37,065 bases of DNA from an uncultured Faecalibacterium sp. Lineage in GTDB: Bacteria > Bacillota > Clostridia > Oscillospirales > Ruminococcaceae. The notes under the pieces were generated by a model. That model worked only from the letters and a program-made list of their open reading frames with translations. It ran no database searches and was not told where the DNA came from. Below are positions 15,009 through 23,558 of this stretch, piece after piece. The position numbers were made by a program, and so were the translations under genes. The DNA lies in the NCBI GenBank assembly GCA_934501115.1, contig CAKSTO010000022.1, positions 1 through 37,065 of the forward strand, in the 5' to 3' direction. Numbering within the stretch: the first letter of the stretch is position 1; each line of letters starts with the position of its first letter.

Positions 15009-15986
15009 ATGACAGAATCGTTGAATGTGCAGCAGATGGCGCAGCGCCTGATGTCTGCAGACAACATCCTGATCTTATGTCACAAGAACCCGGACGGTGA
15101 TACCATCGGCTGCGGCAGCGCACTGTACTACGCGCTGAAGGCATTGGACAAGGAGACGGCAGTGCTCTGCTCCGATGCTGTCCCAGCGCGGTATGCCTTT
15201 ACCAATGCCCACATGTTCAAGGGCGAGTTTGAGCCGAAGATCATTGTGGCGGTAGATGTTGCCAGCGTGCAGCTGTTTGGAGAAAACAACGGTGTGCCGC
15301 AGTTCTCCCGCCATGTGGATCTGTGCATCGATCACCATGCAGGCAACAGCGGTTATGCCGATTTCACCCTGCTGGACGGCGGTGCGGCAGCGGCGGCGGA
15401 GCTGCTGTATGAGGTCATCTGCGCGATGGGAGTGGATATCACCCCGCACATCGCAGACTGCCTGTACACCGGCCTTGCCACCGACACGGGCTGCTTCCGG
15501 TTTTCTTCTACCACAGCCAACACCCACCGTGTGGCGGCAAAGCTCATTGAGGCGGGCTGCCATGTGGAAGAGCTGAACACCCTGCTGTTCGACACCAAAC
15601 CCCGTGCCCGCATGGAGGCCGAGCGCATCGCCCGCAACCATCTGGAGTATGATCTGGATGGCCGATGTGCGCTGATCTACCTCACCCGGGATGAGATCGA
15701 GCAGAGCGGTGTGGATCCGGCAGATCTGGAAGAACTGACCAGTCTGCCTGTAAGCATCGAGGGAGTCAAGGTCGGCCTGACGCTGCGGCAGCAGCCCGGC
15801 GGAAGCTACCGCATCAGCGTGCGCACCGCTAAGGGCGTGGACGCCTGTGCCATCGCCCGGCGTCTGGGCGGCGGCGGCCATGCCCGCGCTGCCGGCTGCG
15901 AGCTGCTGGGCAATCTGGAAAACACCAAGGCGGCGATCCTTGCAGAGGTGGAAGCTGAACTGGACGCGCCGCAGGAGGAAGCATAA
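15009..15986 (+). CDS. nrnA: DHH-family nanoRNase/pAp phosphatase NrnA
   Basis: NrnA degrades 2- to 5-nt RNAs to mononucleotides and dephosphorylates pAp, a by-product of sulfur and acyl-carrier metabolism. The 325 residues contain the DHH domain with HKNPDGDTIGCG, VAVDVAS and the signature CIDHHAGN at about residue 101, then DTGCFRFSSTT, and a DHHA1 domain ending LGGGGHARAAGCEL. The ATG at 15009 is preferred because GAAAGGA lies 11 bases upstream; an in-frame ATG at 14997 would touch that site directly but cannot be excluded. TruB starts on the base after its stop, the usual Firmicute order rbfA-nrnA-truB. Confidence 0.93.
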   Translation: MTESLNVQQMAQRLMSADNILILCHKNPDGDTIGCGSALYYALKALDKETAVLCSDAVPARYAFTNAHMFKGEFEPKIIVAVDVASVQLFGENNGVPQFSRHVDLCIDHHAGNSGYADFTLLDGGAAAAAELLYEVICAMGVDITPHIADCLYTGLATDTGCFRFSSTTANTHRVAAKLIEAGCHVEELNTLLFDTKPRARMEAERIARNHLEYDLDGRCALIYLTRDEIEQSGVDPADLEELTSLPVSIEGVKVGLTLRQQPGGSYRISVRTAKGVDACAIARRLGGGGHARAAGCELLGNLENTKAAILAEVEAELDAPQEEA

Positions 15987-16871
15987 ATGCAGGGGATCCT
16001 GATCGTAGACAAGCCTATGGACTGGACCAGCTTTGACGTGGTGGCAAAGCTGCGCGGCGTGCTGGGCACCCGCAAGCTGGGGCACAGCGGCACACTGGAC
16101 CCCATGGCCACCGGCGTTCTGCCGGTGTTCTGCGGCGGAGCCAGCAAGGCGGTCGACCTGCAGCTGAACCACGACAAAAGCTACCGCGCGGTGCTGAGGC
16201 TGGGGGAAAAGACGGACACGGGCGATGTCACGGGTACCGTGCTGGAGACCGCTCCCGTCACGGCAGGTGCGGCGGAGCTGCTGGCCGTCCTGCCGCAGTT
16301 CATCGGCCCGCAGATGCAGGTGCCGCCCATGTATTCGGCCATCAAGCTCAATGGTCAGCCGCTGTATAAGCTGGCGCGCGAGGGCGTAACGGTGGAGCGT
16401 AAGCCCCGCCCCATTGAGATCTACGGCATCACCTGCGGCGGCAGCCCGGCAGAGAATGAATATGTGCTGGACGTGCAGTGCTCCAAGGGAACCTATATCC
16501 GCACATTGCTGGAGGATATCGCAGAGGCGATGGGGCAGAAGGGCACCATGAGTGCCCTGCGCCGCACCTCGGCGGGGGTGTATACGGAAGCGGACGCCCA
16601 CACGCTGGAAGAGATCCTTGCCGCCAGAGAGCGGGGTCTGCCCGCGCTGGAAGCTCTGATGCTGCCGGTGGAGAGCGTGTTTGAGAGCCTGCCGCTTCTG
16701 GTGGTGGAACCGTGGGTGGAGCAGCATTTGTACAACGGCTGCCCCACGAGCCGCTATCCGGCGGCAGACGGCCGCTACCGGGTGCGCAATGCTGCAGGGC
16801 AGTTTCTGGGTCTTGCCAACATCGCGCAGGGTGTGCTCCGTGTGGAAAAACTGTTCGTAGAACGAAATTGA
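15987..16871 (+). CDS. truB: tRNA pseudouridine-55 synthase TruB
   Basis: TruB isomerises U55 in the T-loop of all elongator tRNAs and acts as a tRNA chaperone. The 294 residues begin GILIVDKPMDWTSFDVVAKLR. The catalytic aspartate lies in HSGTLDPMATGVLPV (Asp38 or close), followed by DKSYRAVLRLGEKTDTGD, QVPPMYSAIKLNGQPLYKLAREG, and YIRTLLEDIAEAMG. A C-terminal PUA-like region ends the protein. The ribosome site GCAGGAGGAA lies within the end of nrnA, and the ATG directly abuts the nrnA stop, so the pair is translationally coupled. A short inverted repeat (16872-16910) follows before ribF. Confidence 0.97.
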   Translation: MQGILIVDKPMDWTSFDVVAKLRGVLGTRKLGHSGTLDPMATGVLPVFCGGASKAVDLQLNHDKSYRAVLRLGEKTDTGDVTGTVLETAPVTAGAAELLAVLPQFIGPQMQVPPMYSAIKLNGQPLYKLAREGVTVERKPRPIEIYGITCGGSPAENEYVLDVQCSKGTYIRTLLEDIAEAMGQKGTMSALRRTSAGVYTEADAHTLEEILAARERGLPALEALMLPVESVFESLPLLVVEPWVEQHLYNGCPTSRYPAADGRYRVRNAAGQFLGLANIAQGVLRVEKLFVERN

Positions 16872-16910
16872 CGCCCTCATCTGTCAGCTTTGCCGTGACG
16901 AATGAAGGCG
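16872..16910 (+). repeat. Short inverted repeat in the truB-ribF gap
   Basis: CGCCCTCATCTGTCA (16872-16886) and TGACGAATGAAGGCG (16896-16910) are inverted with 12 of 15 bases matching. The CCCTC...GTCA ends resemble the termini of the two MITE-like repeats in the same operon, so this may be an internally deleted remnant. Confidence 0.5.
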
Positions 16911-16938
16911 GACCCCGAAAGAAAAGGAAACAAGATCC

Positions 16939-17856
16939 ATGCAGATCATTTCACAGTTTGCACCGCTGCCGCTGGCTGCGCCGGAAAAAGGCACGGCCGT
17001 GGCAATGGGCTTTTTTGACGGCATCCACATCGGCCACCGTGCGGTGATCGACGGTGCGGTGCGGTGGGCAAAAGAACACGATGCCGCCCCGGCAGTGTTC
17101 ACCTTCAAGCTGCCCGTGGTCAATAAAATGAAGGGCAGACGCCTGCTTTCCACGGCGGATAAGCATGCCTTGATCGCCAGCCTCGGCGTGGAGTATTACC
17201 TCACGCCGGACTTCGAGGAGATCCGGGCGCTGACCCCGGAACAGTTCGTGCTGGGCATCGTGCGGGACTGCAATGCAAAGGCGCTGTTCTGCGGCGAAAA
17301 CTTCACCTTCGGTGCTAAGGCTGCCGGCAACCCGGAGCTGCTGCGCACCCTGTGTGAGCCGCTGGGCGTGGAGGTCGTGGTCGTGCCCATGGCACAGTTT
17401 GAGGAAAAACCAGTGTCCTCCACCCGCATCCGCACTGCACTGGAAGGCGGCGATATCCCGGCGGCAAACGCCATGCTGGGGATGCCCTACGCGATCCGGT
17501 TCGAGGTGCAGCACGGTGCAGGTCTGGGGCACACGCTAGGGGTGCCCACCATCAACCAGCTGTACCCCGAGGGGTTCCAGATGCCCCGCAGCGGCATCTA
17601 TATCACCCGGACGCTCATTGGCGGCAGATGGTATCCATCGGCCACCGGTCTGGGCAGCCGCCCTACCGTCAACGATGACGCCACCAAGGTGACCTGCGAG
17701 ACCTTCATCCCGGAGTTCTCCGGTGACCTTTACGGCACCGACCCGGTGGTGGAGTTCCATGCCTACCTCAGCCCCAGCAAAAAGTTTGATACGCTGGACG
17801 AGCTGAGGGCGTGCATTAACAACGCTGCAAAGCGTGCGCAGGAATATTTTGCATAA
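16939..17856 (+). CDS. ribF: Bifunctional riboflavin kinase/FAD synthetase RibF
   Basis: RibF phosphorylates riboflavin to FMN and adenylates FMN to FAD. The 305 residues start with the nucleotidyltransferase domain: VAMGFFDGIHIGHRAVI (the GxFDGxHxGH motif at about residues 22-34), LFCGENFTFGAKAAGN, and KPVSSTRIRTALEGG. The C-terminal kinase domain begins near residue 185 with GAGLGHTLGVPTINQL (the GxxxGxPTxN motif) and GIYITRTLIGG, ending DTLDELRACINNAAKRAQEYF. AAAGGAAA precedes the ATG by about 11 bases. It is last in the operon, closed by a bidirectional terminator. Truncation or fusion is not seen. Confidence 0.96.
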   Translation: MQIISQFAPLPLAAPEKGTAVAMGFFDGIHIGHRAVIDGAVRWAKEHDAAPAVFTFKLPVVNKMKGRRLLSTADKHALIASLGVEYYLTPDFEEIRALTPEQFVLGIVRDCNAKALFCGENFTFGAKAAGNPELLRTLCEPLGVEVVVVPMAQFEEKPVSSTRIRTALEGGDIPAANAMLGMPYAIRFEVQHGAGLGHTLGVPTINQLYPEGFQMPRSGIYITRTLIGGRWYPSATGLGSRPTVNDDATKVTCETFIPEFSGDLYGTDPVVEFHAYLSPSKKFDTLDELRACINNAAKRAQEYFA

Positions 17857-17857
17857 G

Positions 17858-17899
17858 AAAAATCCCGTCTTCTGTTGCATGAAGACGGGATTTTTTGCG
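17858..17899. terminator. Bidirectional terminator between ribF and tsaD
   Basis: AAATCCCGTCTTC (17860-17872) pairs with GAAGACGGGATTT (17881-17893); T-runs flank both sides, so it serves both convergent transcripts. Confidence 0.88.
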
Positions 17900-17913
17900 C
17901 AGAATCACCTGTT

Positions 17914-18921
17914 TTATTCGTAGTCGATGGGCAGGGTGGGCAGACCGTTCAGCTCCAGCCCGGCGGTGTGCCCGGCAATGTACTGGTAATAGCCCTGTGC
18001 AGCGATCATGGCACCGTTGTCGCCGCAGAACTTCAGCTCCGGCAGGTACACCTTTGCGCCCAGCTTCTGTGCACCGTCGTTCACCAGCTGGCGCAGCCGT
18101 CCGTTGGCGGCCACACCGCCGGCAAGGCACACCTGCTTTGCACCGGTATCGGCGGCAGCCAGCAGCAGCTTTTCGGCCAGAATGCCTGCGATGCGCTCCT
18201 GAAAGCTGGCGGCAAGGTCTGGCACGTTTACCTCCTCGCCCTTCATCTGCGCTTTGTTCACCTCGTTGAGCACAGCGGTCTTCAGGCCGGAAAAACTCAC
18301 GTTGTATTTGCCGTCCACATGGGGCACCGGCAGGCGGTAGGCCTTGGGGTCACCGGTCTTGGCAGCGTTGGCCACGCTGGGGCCGCCGGGGTAGGGCAGA
18401 CCCAGCGTGCGGGCCACCTTGTCAAAGGCTTCTCCGGCGGCGTCATCCACAGTATGGCCAAGGATGTGGTAGTGGGTATAGTCCTGCACTTCCACGATAT
18501 GGCTGTGCCCGCCGGATGCCACGAGGCAGAGGAAGGGCGGCTTCAGCTCCGGGTGGGTCAGGTAGAGGGCGGCGATGTGACCCCGCAGATGGTGCACCGG
18601 AACAAGGGGCTTGCCTGCCGAGTAGGCCAGACCCTTCGCAAAATTTACGCCCACGAGCACCGCACCGATGAGCCCCGGCGCAAAGGTGACGGCAACAGCG
18701 TCCACATCGTCGATGGTCCTGCCGGCGTCCAGCAGAGCCTTTTTCACCGTGGCACTGATAAATTCGCAGTGGCGGCGGCTAGCGATCTCCGGCACGACAC
18801 CGCCGTAGAGCGCCTGCTCCCGGACACTGGTGGAGATGACGTTGCTCAGCAGATGCCGCCCGTCCTCCACCAGCGCTGCGGCGGTCTCGTCGCAGGTGGA
18901 TTCGATTCCCAAAATGATCAT
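17914..18921 (-). CDS. tsaD: tRNA threonylcarbamoyladenosine synthase subunit TsaD
   Basis: TsaD transfers the threonylcarbamoyl group onto A37 of ANN-decoding tRNAs, working with TsaB and TsaE. The 335 residues begin MIILGIESTCDETAAALVED. The metal-binding histidines are in VHHLRGHIAALYL at about residue 110, and SGGHSHIVEV, DDAAGEAFDKVARTLGLPYPGGPSV and LAGGVAANGRLRQLV follow. The ATG at 18921 has GGAGG nine bases upstream; the longer frame to 18960 lies inside polA and was rejected. One base separates it from the polA stop, so it is the second gene of a polA-tsaD unit. TsaB and TsaE are not in the window. Confidence 0.96.
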   Translation of the reverse strand: MIILGIESTCDETAAALVEDGRHLLSNVISTSVREQALYGGVVPEIASRRHCEFISATVKKALLDAGRTIDDVDAVAVTFAPGLIGAVLVGVNFAKGLAYSAGKPLVPVHHLRGHIAALYLTHPELKPPFLCLVASGGHSHIVEVQDYTHYHILGHTVDDAAGEAFDKVARTLGLPYPGGPSVANAAKTGDPKAYRLPVPHVDGKYNVSFSGLKTAVLNEVNKAQMKGEEVNVPDLAASFQERIAGILAEKLLLAAADTGAKQVCLAGGVAANGRLRQLVNDGAQKLGAKVYLPELKFCGDNGAMIAAQGYYQYIAGHTAGLELNGLPTLPIDYE

Positions 18922-18922
18922 T

Positions 18923-21493
18923 TTAATGTGCCTCCAGCCAGTTTTTGCCTGCGTGCACATCGGTGCTCAGGGGCACGGCATAGTGCACGCAGCCTTCCAT
19001 TTCCTCCCGCAGGATCTGCGCAGCCTTTTCGGCTTCCGCTTCCGGGGCTTCCACGATCAGTTCGTCGTGGACGGTCAGGATCAGGCGGCTCTCCATTTTT
19101 TCCGCCCGCAGACGCCGCCATACCCGCACCATGGCCAGCTTGATGACGTCGGCAGCGGTGCCCTGAATGGGGGTGTTGCGTGCCATCCGCTCGCCGCTGG
19201 CGCGGATATTGTGACTGTTGCTGTTCAGCTCCGGGAGCGCACGCCGACGTCCGAACAGAGTGGATACATAACCGTTTGCTCTGGCATCGGCGATCACCTT
19301 GTCCATGTAGCTGCTGATGCTGGGGAAGGCAGCCAGATAGCTCTTGAGGAATGCATCGGCTTCCTTTACGGTGACACCGATATCCTTGGAGAGGCTGTAA
19401 GCGCCCTTGCCGTACATGATGCCGAAGTTGATGGCCTTGGCGCTGGAGCGCAGGCGCGGGGTGACCTCGCTCTGGGGGATGCCGTAGATCTTGGCGGCAG
19501 TGCTGCGGTGGATGTCCTCACCGCTGCGGAACGCCTGCTGCATGTGCTCATCGCCGGTGGCGTGGGCGAGGATGCGCAGCTCGATCTGGCTGTAGTCGGC
19601 GTCCACCAGTACGCAGCCGGGTCTTGCCACAAAGTAGGCGCGCAGCTGGCTGCCCAGCTCGGTGCGGATCGGGATGTTCTGCAGGTTGGGGTTGTCGGAC
19701 GAAAGCCGTCCGGTGCGGGCTTCGGTCTGGTTGAAGCGGGTGTGGATGCGGCCGTCCTCGCCGATGACCTTCAGAAGCCCTTCCACATAGGTAGAGTTCA
19801 GCTTCTGGTAGGCGCGGAACTGCAGGATGTCCTCTACCAGCGGGTACTCCCGCAGGGCTTCCAGCGTTTCGGCGTCGGTGGACCAGCCCCGCTGCGTTTT
19901 TTTGCCGTGGGGCAGACCCATGGTATCAAACAGCATTTCGCCCAGCTGCTTTGTGCTGTTTGGGTTGAAGCTGACGCTGCCGGTCTCCAGATGGATGCGG
20001 GTGAGCACCTGCTCCAGCTCAGCGCGCAGCTTCACGCCGAACTGCTCGATGCCGTCTCTGTCCACCAGCACGCCGATGCGGGTCATATCGGCCAGAACCT
20101 GTGCCAGCGGAAATTCGATCTCATGATAGAGCGCATCCTCGCCGCACTCGGTGATCTCGGCTTTCATTTTGGCAAACAGGTCGGAAAGACGCCCTGCGTC
20201 CGGGTAATCGGCGCAGGTAAAGGCGGCGGCAGCCTTGTAGACGGGGATCAGCACGCTGACCTGATATTTGGAGGCAGAAGCGTCCAGCAGATAGGCTGCC
20301 AGCTTGCCGTCCCATTGGATGCTGCTGCCCCAGCCGCCCGCAGCCATGGCTTTGGCGTAGAGGGTGGCAGAGCCAAACACATCCAGCGTCACGTCTGCGT
20401 TGTCCAACAGGCGGAGAAGGTCGGGGTCTTCCAGCGGATAGACGGTAGTGCCCTGTACGGCGTACCAGCTTTCGGGCTGCAGGATCACATTACGGACGCC
20501 CTGCTTGCCCATGACAGCAGGGCGGGACGCCACCAGATAGTGCCCGGAGGGGGTCAGCGGCAATGCGCTGACCTCGGCCTCCGGAAGGTCGGCGGCCTCT
20601 TCTTCCCGCACAGCGGGCGCGACGCCGTTCAGACCGAAGCGGGTAATAAGGGTCTGCAGCTCAAGCTCCTGCATCAGGCGCACGGCTTCGGGCTTGCATC
20701 CTTCGCCGACCTTGTAGGCACCCTCGGCAGTGTCGATGGGGGCGTCGGTGCGGATAGTGCCGAGGGTGTGGCTCAATTCAGCCATCGGCCGTTCTTCCAG
20801 CAGGTGCTCCCGCTGCTTGGGCTTGATGCGCGGGTCGTCGATGTTCTCGTACACGCCCTCCAGCGAGCCGAAGTTCTGCACAAGGGAGAGGGCGCTTTTT
20901 TCGCCAATGCCCTTCACGCCGGGGATGTTGTCCGAGGCGTCGCCCATCAGGCTCTTCACCTCAATGAGCTGCTTTGGCGCGATGCCGTATTTCTCGCGGA
21001 TGGCATCCACATCCATGGTCACGGTCTTGCTGCGCCCCAAGGCGGTGGTTGCCAGCAGTACGGTGGTGGTGTCGCTGACCAGCTGCAGGCTGTCCCGGTC
21101 TCCTGTGGCGAGGAAGCAGTCGTCCTGCCGGGCAGCGCAGGCGGCTGCCAGCGTGCCGAGAATATCGTCCGCCTCCCAGCCTTCGGCGGTGACGATGCGG
21201 TAGCCAAGGTCGCTCAGGATCTCTTTCAGCACCGGCATCTGCTGCGCCAGCTCTTCGGGCATGCCGTGGCGGGTAGCCTTGTAGCCTTCATACATTTTGT
21301 GACGGAACGTGGGGGCTTTCAGGTCAAAAGCCACAGCCACCTCGTCGGGTTCGCACTCTCTGAGCAGGGAGTTCAGGATATTCAGAAAACCAAAAATGGC
21401 GTTGGTATAGCGGCCGTCCTTGGTGGTCAGCAGCTTGATGCCAAAAAAAGCACGGTTGGCGATGCTGTTGCCGTCGATGACCAGTAAACGCAT
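18923..21493 (-). CDS. polA: DNA polymerase I
   Basis: DNA polymerase I fills gaps and removes RNA primers. The 856 residues start with a 5'-3' nuclease domain (LLVIDGNSIANRAFFGI, TKDGRYTNAIFGF, ATGDRDSLQLV, KGIGEKSALSLV; about 1-290). The middle 3'-5' exonuclease-like domain (about 310-470) lacks the usual DxE/DYD metal ligands, so it is probably inactive, as in Bacillus and Thermus enzymes. The polymerase domain has motif A DADYSQIELRILAH (about 630), motif B RSSAKAINFGIMYGKG (about 680) and motif C LTVHDELIVEAP (about 806). The ATG at 21493 has TGGAGG eleven bases before it. An extended -10 lies at 21531-21539. Confidence 0.96.
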   Translation of the reverse strand: MRLLVIDGNSIANRAFFGIKLLTTKDGRYTNAIFGFLNILNSLLRECEPDEVAVAFDLKAPTFRHKMYEGYKATRHGMPEELAQQMPVLKEILSDLGYRIVTAEGWEADDILGTLAAACAARQDDCFLATGDRDSLQLVSDTTTVLLATTALGRSKTVTMDVDAIREKYGIAPKQLIEVKSLMGDASDNIPGVKGIGEKSALSLVQNFGSLEGVYENIDDPRIKPKQREHLLEERPMAELSHTLGTIRTDAPIDTAEGAYKVGEGCKPEAVRLMQELELQTLITRFGLNGVAPAVREEEAADLPEAEVSALPLTPSGHYLVASRPAVMGKQGVRNVILQPESWYAVQGTTVYPLEDPDLLRLLDNADVTLDVFGSATLYAKAMAAGGWGSSIQWDGKLAAYLLDASASKYQVSVLIPVYKAAAAFTCADYPDAGRLSDLFAKMKAEITECGEDALYHEIEFPLAQVLADMTRIGVLVDRDGIEQFGVKLRAELEQVLTRIHLETGSVSFNPNSTKQLGEMLFDTMGLPHGKKTQRGWSTDAETLEALREYPLVEDILQFRAYQKLNSTYVEGLLKVIGEDGRIHTRFNQTEARTGRLSSDNPNLQNIPIRTELGSQLRAYFVARPGCVLVDADYSQIELRILAHATGDEHMQQAFRSGEDIHRSTAAKIYGIPQSEVTPRLRSSAKAINFGIMYGKGAYSLSKDIGVTVKEADAFLKSYLAAFPSISSYMDKVIADARANGYVSTLFGRRRALPELNSNSHNIRASGERMARNTPIQGTAADVIKLAMVRVWRRLRAEKMESRLILTVHDELIVEAPEAEAEKAAQILREEMEGCVHYAVPLSTDVHAGKNWLEAH

Positions 21494-21530
21494 AGTCGTT
21501 TGACCTCCATAGCACAATTTCACATTTTAT

Positions 21531-21539
21531 AGTATAGCA
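21531..21539 (-). promoter_or_regulatory. Extended -10 promoter element for polA-tsaD
   Basis: The minus strand reads TGC-TATACT, about 38 bases before the polA ATG. No good -35 is seen at 16-18 bases; extended -10 promoters often lack one. Confidence 0.5.
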
Positions 21540-21570
21540 CAAAACTGTGCCCGGCGGGGCATTTTTGGAG

Positions 21571-21606
21571 AAAAAACAAAAAAAGCCTTCCCCCTTGGGG
21601 GAAGGT
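21571..21606 (-). terminator. Terminator after the ferredoxin gene (minus strand)
   Basis: A 9-bp stem 21586-21594/21597-21605. Reading the minus strand, the hairpin is followed by CTTTTTTTTGTTTTTT. The adjoining GCAGAGCGAAGTGGATGAGGG (21607-21627) resembles the 3' part of the MITE-like repeat at 14427, so a repeat may have supplied the terminator. Confidence 0.75.
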
Positions 21607-21702
21607 GCAGAGCGAAGTGGATGAGGGAAACCGTGCCCGGGTTTCGCTCAGAAAAAGCGGAATCGAAAGAGAACGGCTCTTCGAGGGGAGAAAGCCCCTG
21701 CT

Positions 21703-21891
21703 TTACTCCTCAATGCGGATGGCGCTCACGGGGCAGGCGTTGGCGGCATCCACGGCCTGCGGCACTTCCTCCGGCGGGATGGGACCCGGCTCGGCAACCG
21801 CCAGAACCCCTTCCATGTGGAATACGGCAGGGCAGAGCCCGGCACACTGGGTGCAGCCGATGCAGAGCTCCGGGTCAACAGTTGCATTCAT
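21703..21891 (-). CDS. Single-cluster [4Fe-4S] ferredoxin
   Basis: A 62-residue electron carrier. The first half carries CIGCTQCAGLCP (Cys10, Cys13, Cys16, Cys20) and the second half NACPVSAI (Cys53). This matches the monocluster ferredoxins of the Thermotoga type, where Cys10, 13, 16 and the late Cys bind the cluster and Cys20 pairs with another cysteine. That partner cysteine is absent here, so Cys20 would be free. GGAGG lies 9 bases before ATG. It is monocistronic, with a terminator at 21571-21606. No partner oxidoreductase is adjacent, so it is probably a general low-potential carrier for anaerobic metabolism. Confidence 0.93.
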   Translation of the reverse strand: MNATVDPELCIGCTQCAGLCPAVFHMEGVLAVAEPGPIPPEEVPQAVDAANACPVSAIRIEE

Positions 21892-21970
21892 AAAAAATAC
21901 CTCCTTTTGATGATGCCAAAAGCAGTATTGCCCGGGATGCGGAGAAATATGCTATGCATTTGCGTCTGGC

Positions 21971-21981
21971 TGTGGTACAAT
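21971..21981 (+). promoter_or_regulatory. Extended -10 promoter element for the ArsC/Spx-like gene
   Basis: TGTGG-TACAAT, with TG one base before the hexamer (21976-21981), 24 bases before the ATG. The -35 is weak. Confidence 0.5.
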
Positions 21982-22004
21982 AAAATATCAGGAGGGGAAA
22001 GACC

Positions 22005-22346
22005 ATGAACATTCAGATCTTTGGCACGAGCAAGTGCTTTGACACCAAAAAGGCGCAGCGCTACTTCAAGGAGCGGGGCATCAAATTCCAGATGATCGAC
22101 CTCAAGGAAAAGGGCATGAGCCGCGGTGAGTTTGAAAATGTTGCCCGTGCACTGGGCGGCTGGGAAAAACTGGTAAACCCGAAAGCCAGAGACAAACAGA
22201 CCCTTGCGCTGCTGGATGCGCTGGTGGACTGGCAGAAGGAGGACAAGCTGTTTGAAAATCAGCAGCTGCTTGTCACCCCGATCGTGCGCAATGGGCGCAA
22301 GGCTACCGCAGGCTATCAGCCGGATGTGTGGAAGGATTGGGAATAA
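22005..22346 (+). CDS. ArsC/Spx-family thioredoxin-fold protein
   Basis: A 113-residue member of the ArsC/Spx superfamily. It begins MNIQIFGTSKCFDTKKAQRYFKERG with a single cysteine at position 11 in the place of the ArsC catalytic cysteine; no CxxC pair as in Spx is present. The conserved VTPIVRNGRKATAGYQPDVW corresponds to the family's LLkRPIv...GYne region, with Thr-Pro (a cis-proline) instead of Arg-Pro. The arginines typical of arsenate binding are not obvious. Annotation pipelines usually call such proteins 'arsenate reductase family'; neither arsenate reduction nor Spx-like regulation is supported specifically. CAGGAGGGG precedes the ATG by about 9 bases. Confidence 0.82.
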   Translation: MNIQIFGTSKCFDTKKAQRYFKERGIKFQMIDLKEKGMSRGEFENVARALGGWEKLVNPKARDKQTLALLDALVDWQKEDKLFENQQLLVTPIVRNGRKATAGYQPDVWKDWE

Positions 22347-22391
22347 AAGCGGCTCTGCGCGTACTTTCACAAAAAAACCACGGCCTGCGTT

Positions 22392-22420
22392 TTGCACTCT
22401 GCAGCAGGATGTGGTATACT
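22392..22420 (+). promoter_or_regulatory. Promoter of the membrane-anchored hypothetical gene
   Basis: TTGCAC, 17-base spacer, TATACT (22415-22420) with TG at 22412-22413; 38 bases before the ATG. Confidence 0.6.
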
Positions 22421-22458
22421 GAACGATGTAGCAATTATTTCAGGGAGATAGAACCGAT

Positions 22459-23352
22459 ATGAAACATTATATTACCCCCGAAGAACACACCCGGATGCAG
22501 CGCCGCCGGGGGCGTCAGGCACTGGGGCTTCTGGTGACGCTGCTGGTCATCGTGGGTCTTGTCACGGTGCTGCGTGCCGGTGTGGGGCTGGTGGCAAACC
22601 TCTTTGATGACACTGCCCAGAAGCAGGAGTATGAAGATAAATTGGAGGGACTGGTGCTGTTTGACCCCATGCCCTTCGACGGCATTGAGAATATCGATGA
22701 CCTGACCCTGCGGGAAGCGGCGGTCTGGGGCTGCATCTACAGCATTCAGGAGACGCAGGGCGGCTTTGACAACTACAACACCGACCCTGATACTGAGCAG
22801 CTGCTGCTGCCTTCGCTGGATGTGGACGCCTACTTGGCAAAGCTGCTGGGGTCCGGGTTCAAGCTGACCCACCGCAGCTTTGAGATGGAAGACATGACCA
22901 TCGAGTTTGATGATGCGACCCAGTGCTATAAGATCCCGGTTACGGGCAGTGTGGGTTACTACCGCGCTGTCGTGAGCAGACTCTTCAAGAAGGGCGGCAA
23001 GCTGCACGTCACGGTAGGCTATATCCCCACCGCCAGCACCGATGACAGCATCATCAACCCGTCCTCGGATACACCCACCAAGTATATGGATTACCTGTTT
23101 GAGCGTCAGAGCGGCAGCTGGTACCTTACCGGTCTGACCGAGAGCGAGACCAAGGCAGAGAGCACTGACAGCACTTCGGCAGCGAATCAGCCGGTGCCGA
23201 TGGCAGAAAGCGATGTGAACGACGCCATCCTCGCCACAGCCGGTTCGGACTCGGCAGCTGCAGCCGACAGTACGGCAGCAGAGCCTCAGCCGGAGGAAGC
23301 CGACAGCACCGAGGCTCAGGCAGATGAAAGCGCAGCCAGCCCGGCGGCGTAA
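22459..23352 (+). CDS. Membrane-anchored protein of unknown function with Ser/Ala/Glu-rich tail
   Basis: I do not recognise this 297-residue protein. Visible features: a basic N-terminus (RMQRRRGRQ), one hydrophobic helix at about residues 22-44, and an extracellular region of about 185 residues with alternating charged and aromatic residues (LREAAVWGCIYSIQETQGGFDNYN, KIPVTGSVGYYRAVVSRLFKKGGKLHVTVGYIP, MDYLFERQSGSWYLTGL). The C-terminal 65 residues are low complexity, rich in Ser, Ala, Thr, Glu and Asp, and probably disordered. The YLFERQSGSWYLTGL segment resembles the last strands of small NTF2-like or lipoprotein-type domains, but this is weak. CAGGGAGA precedes the ATG. It is monocistronic, with its own promoter and terminator. 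Confidence 0.8.
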   Translation: MKHYITPEEHTRMQRRRGRQALGLLVTLLVIVGLVTVLRAGVGLVANLFDDTAQKQEYEDKLEGLVLFDPMPFDGIENIDDLTLREAAVWGCIYSIQETQGGFDNYNTDPDTEQLLLPSLDVDAYLAKLLGSGFKLTHRSFEMEDMTIEFDDATQCYKIPVTGSVGYYRAVVSRLFKKGGKLHVTVGYIPTASTDDSIINPSSDTPTKYMDYLFERQSGSWYLTGLTESETKAESTDSTSAANQPVPMAESDVNDAILATAGSDSAAAADSTAAEPQPEEADSTEAQADESAASPAA

Positions 23353-23363
23353 AATGCAAATAC

Positions 23364-23404
23364 AAAAGGGACCGCCGCACAGTTTTGGTGCAGCGGTCCC
23401 TTTT
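23364..23404 (+). terminator. Terminator after the membrane-anchored hypothetical gene
   Basis: AAAAGGGACCGC (23364-23375) pairs with GCGGTCCCTTTT (23393-23404); the inner GCAC/GTGC adds to the stem. Symmetric ends suggest it could act in both directions. Confidence 0.8.
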
Positions 23405-23476
23405 ATGGTGGGATGATTTTGAATGGCCACCGCGTGCTGCTTTGGCCATGTTCAGCGAAAAGGTGACTTATCATTT

Positions 23477-23515
23477 GCACCCCGGGAAGATCTGCGGATT
23501 TTCCCGGGGTGCTTC
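23477..23515 (-). terminator. Hairpin downstream of the glycosyltransferase gene
   Basis: A perfect 12-bp stem GCACCCCGGGAA/TTCCCGGGGTGC (23477-23488/23501-23512). Neither side has a full U-tract (AAATGA on minus, TTCTTC on plus), so it could be an imperfect terminator or a 3' stabilising stem. Confidence 0.5.
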
Positions 23516-23558
23516 TTCATGGCAGGGGCGCAGCGGAAAACGGCTTCCTGCCGGTGTG

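Noticed and set aside
18830..21487. 885-codon open frame on the plus strand opposite polA
   Set aside because: It is a GC-driven shadow of polA, which has full domain motifs. The translation is rich in His, Gln, Gly and Val without recognisable domains.
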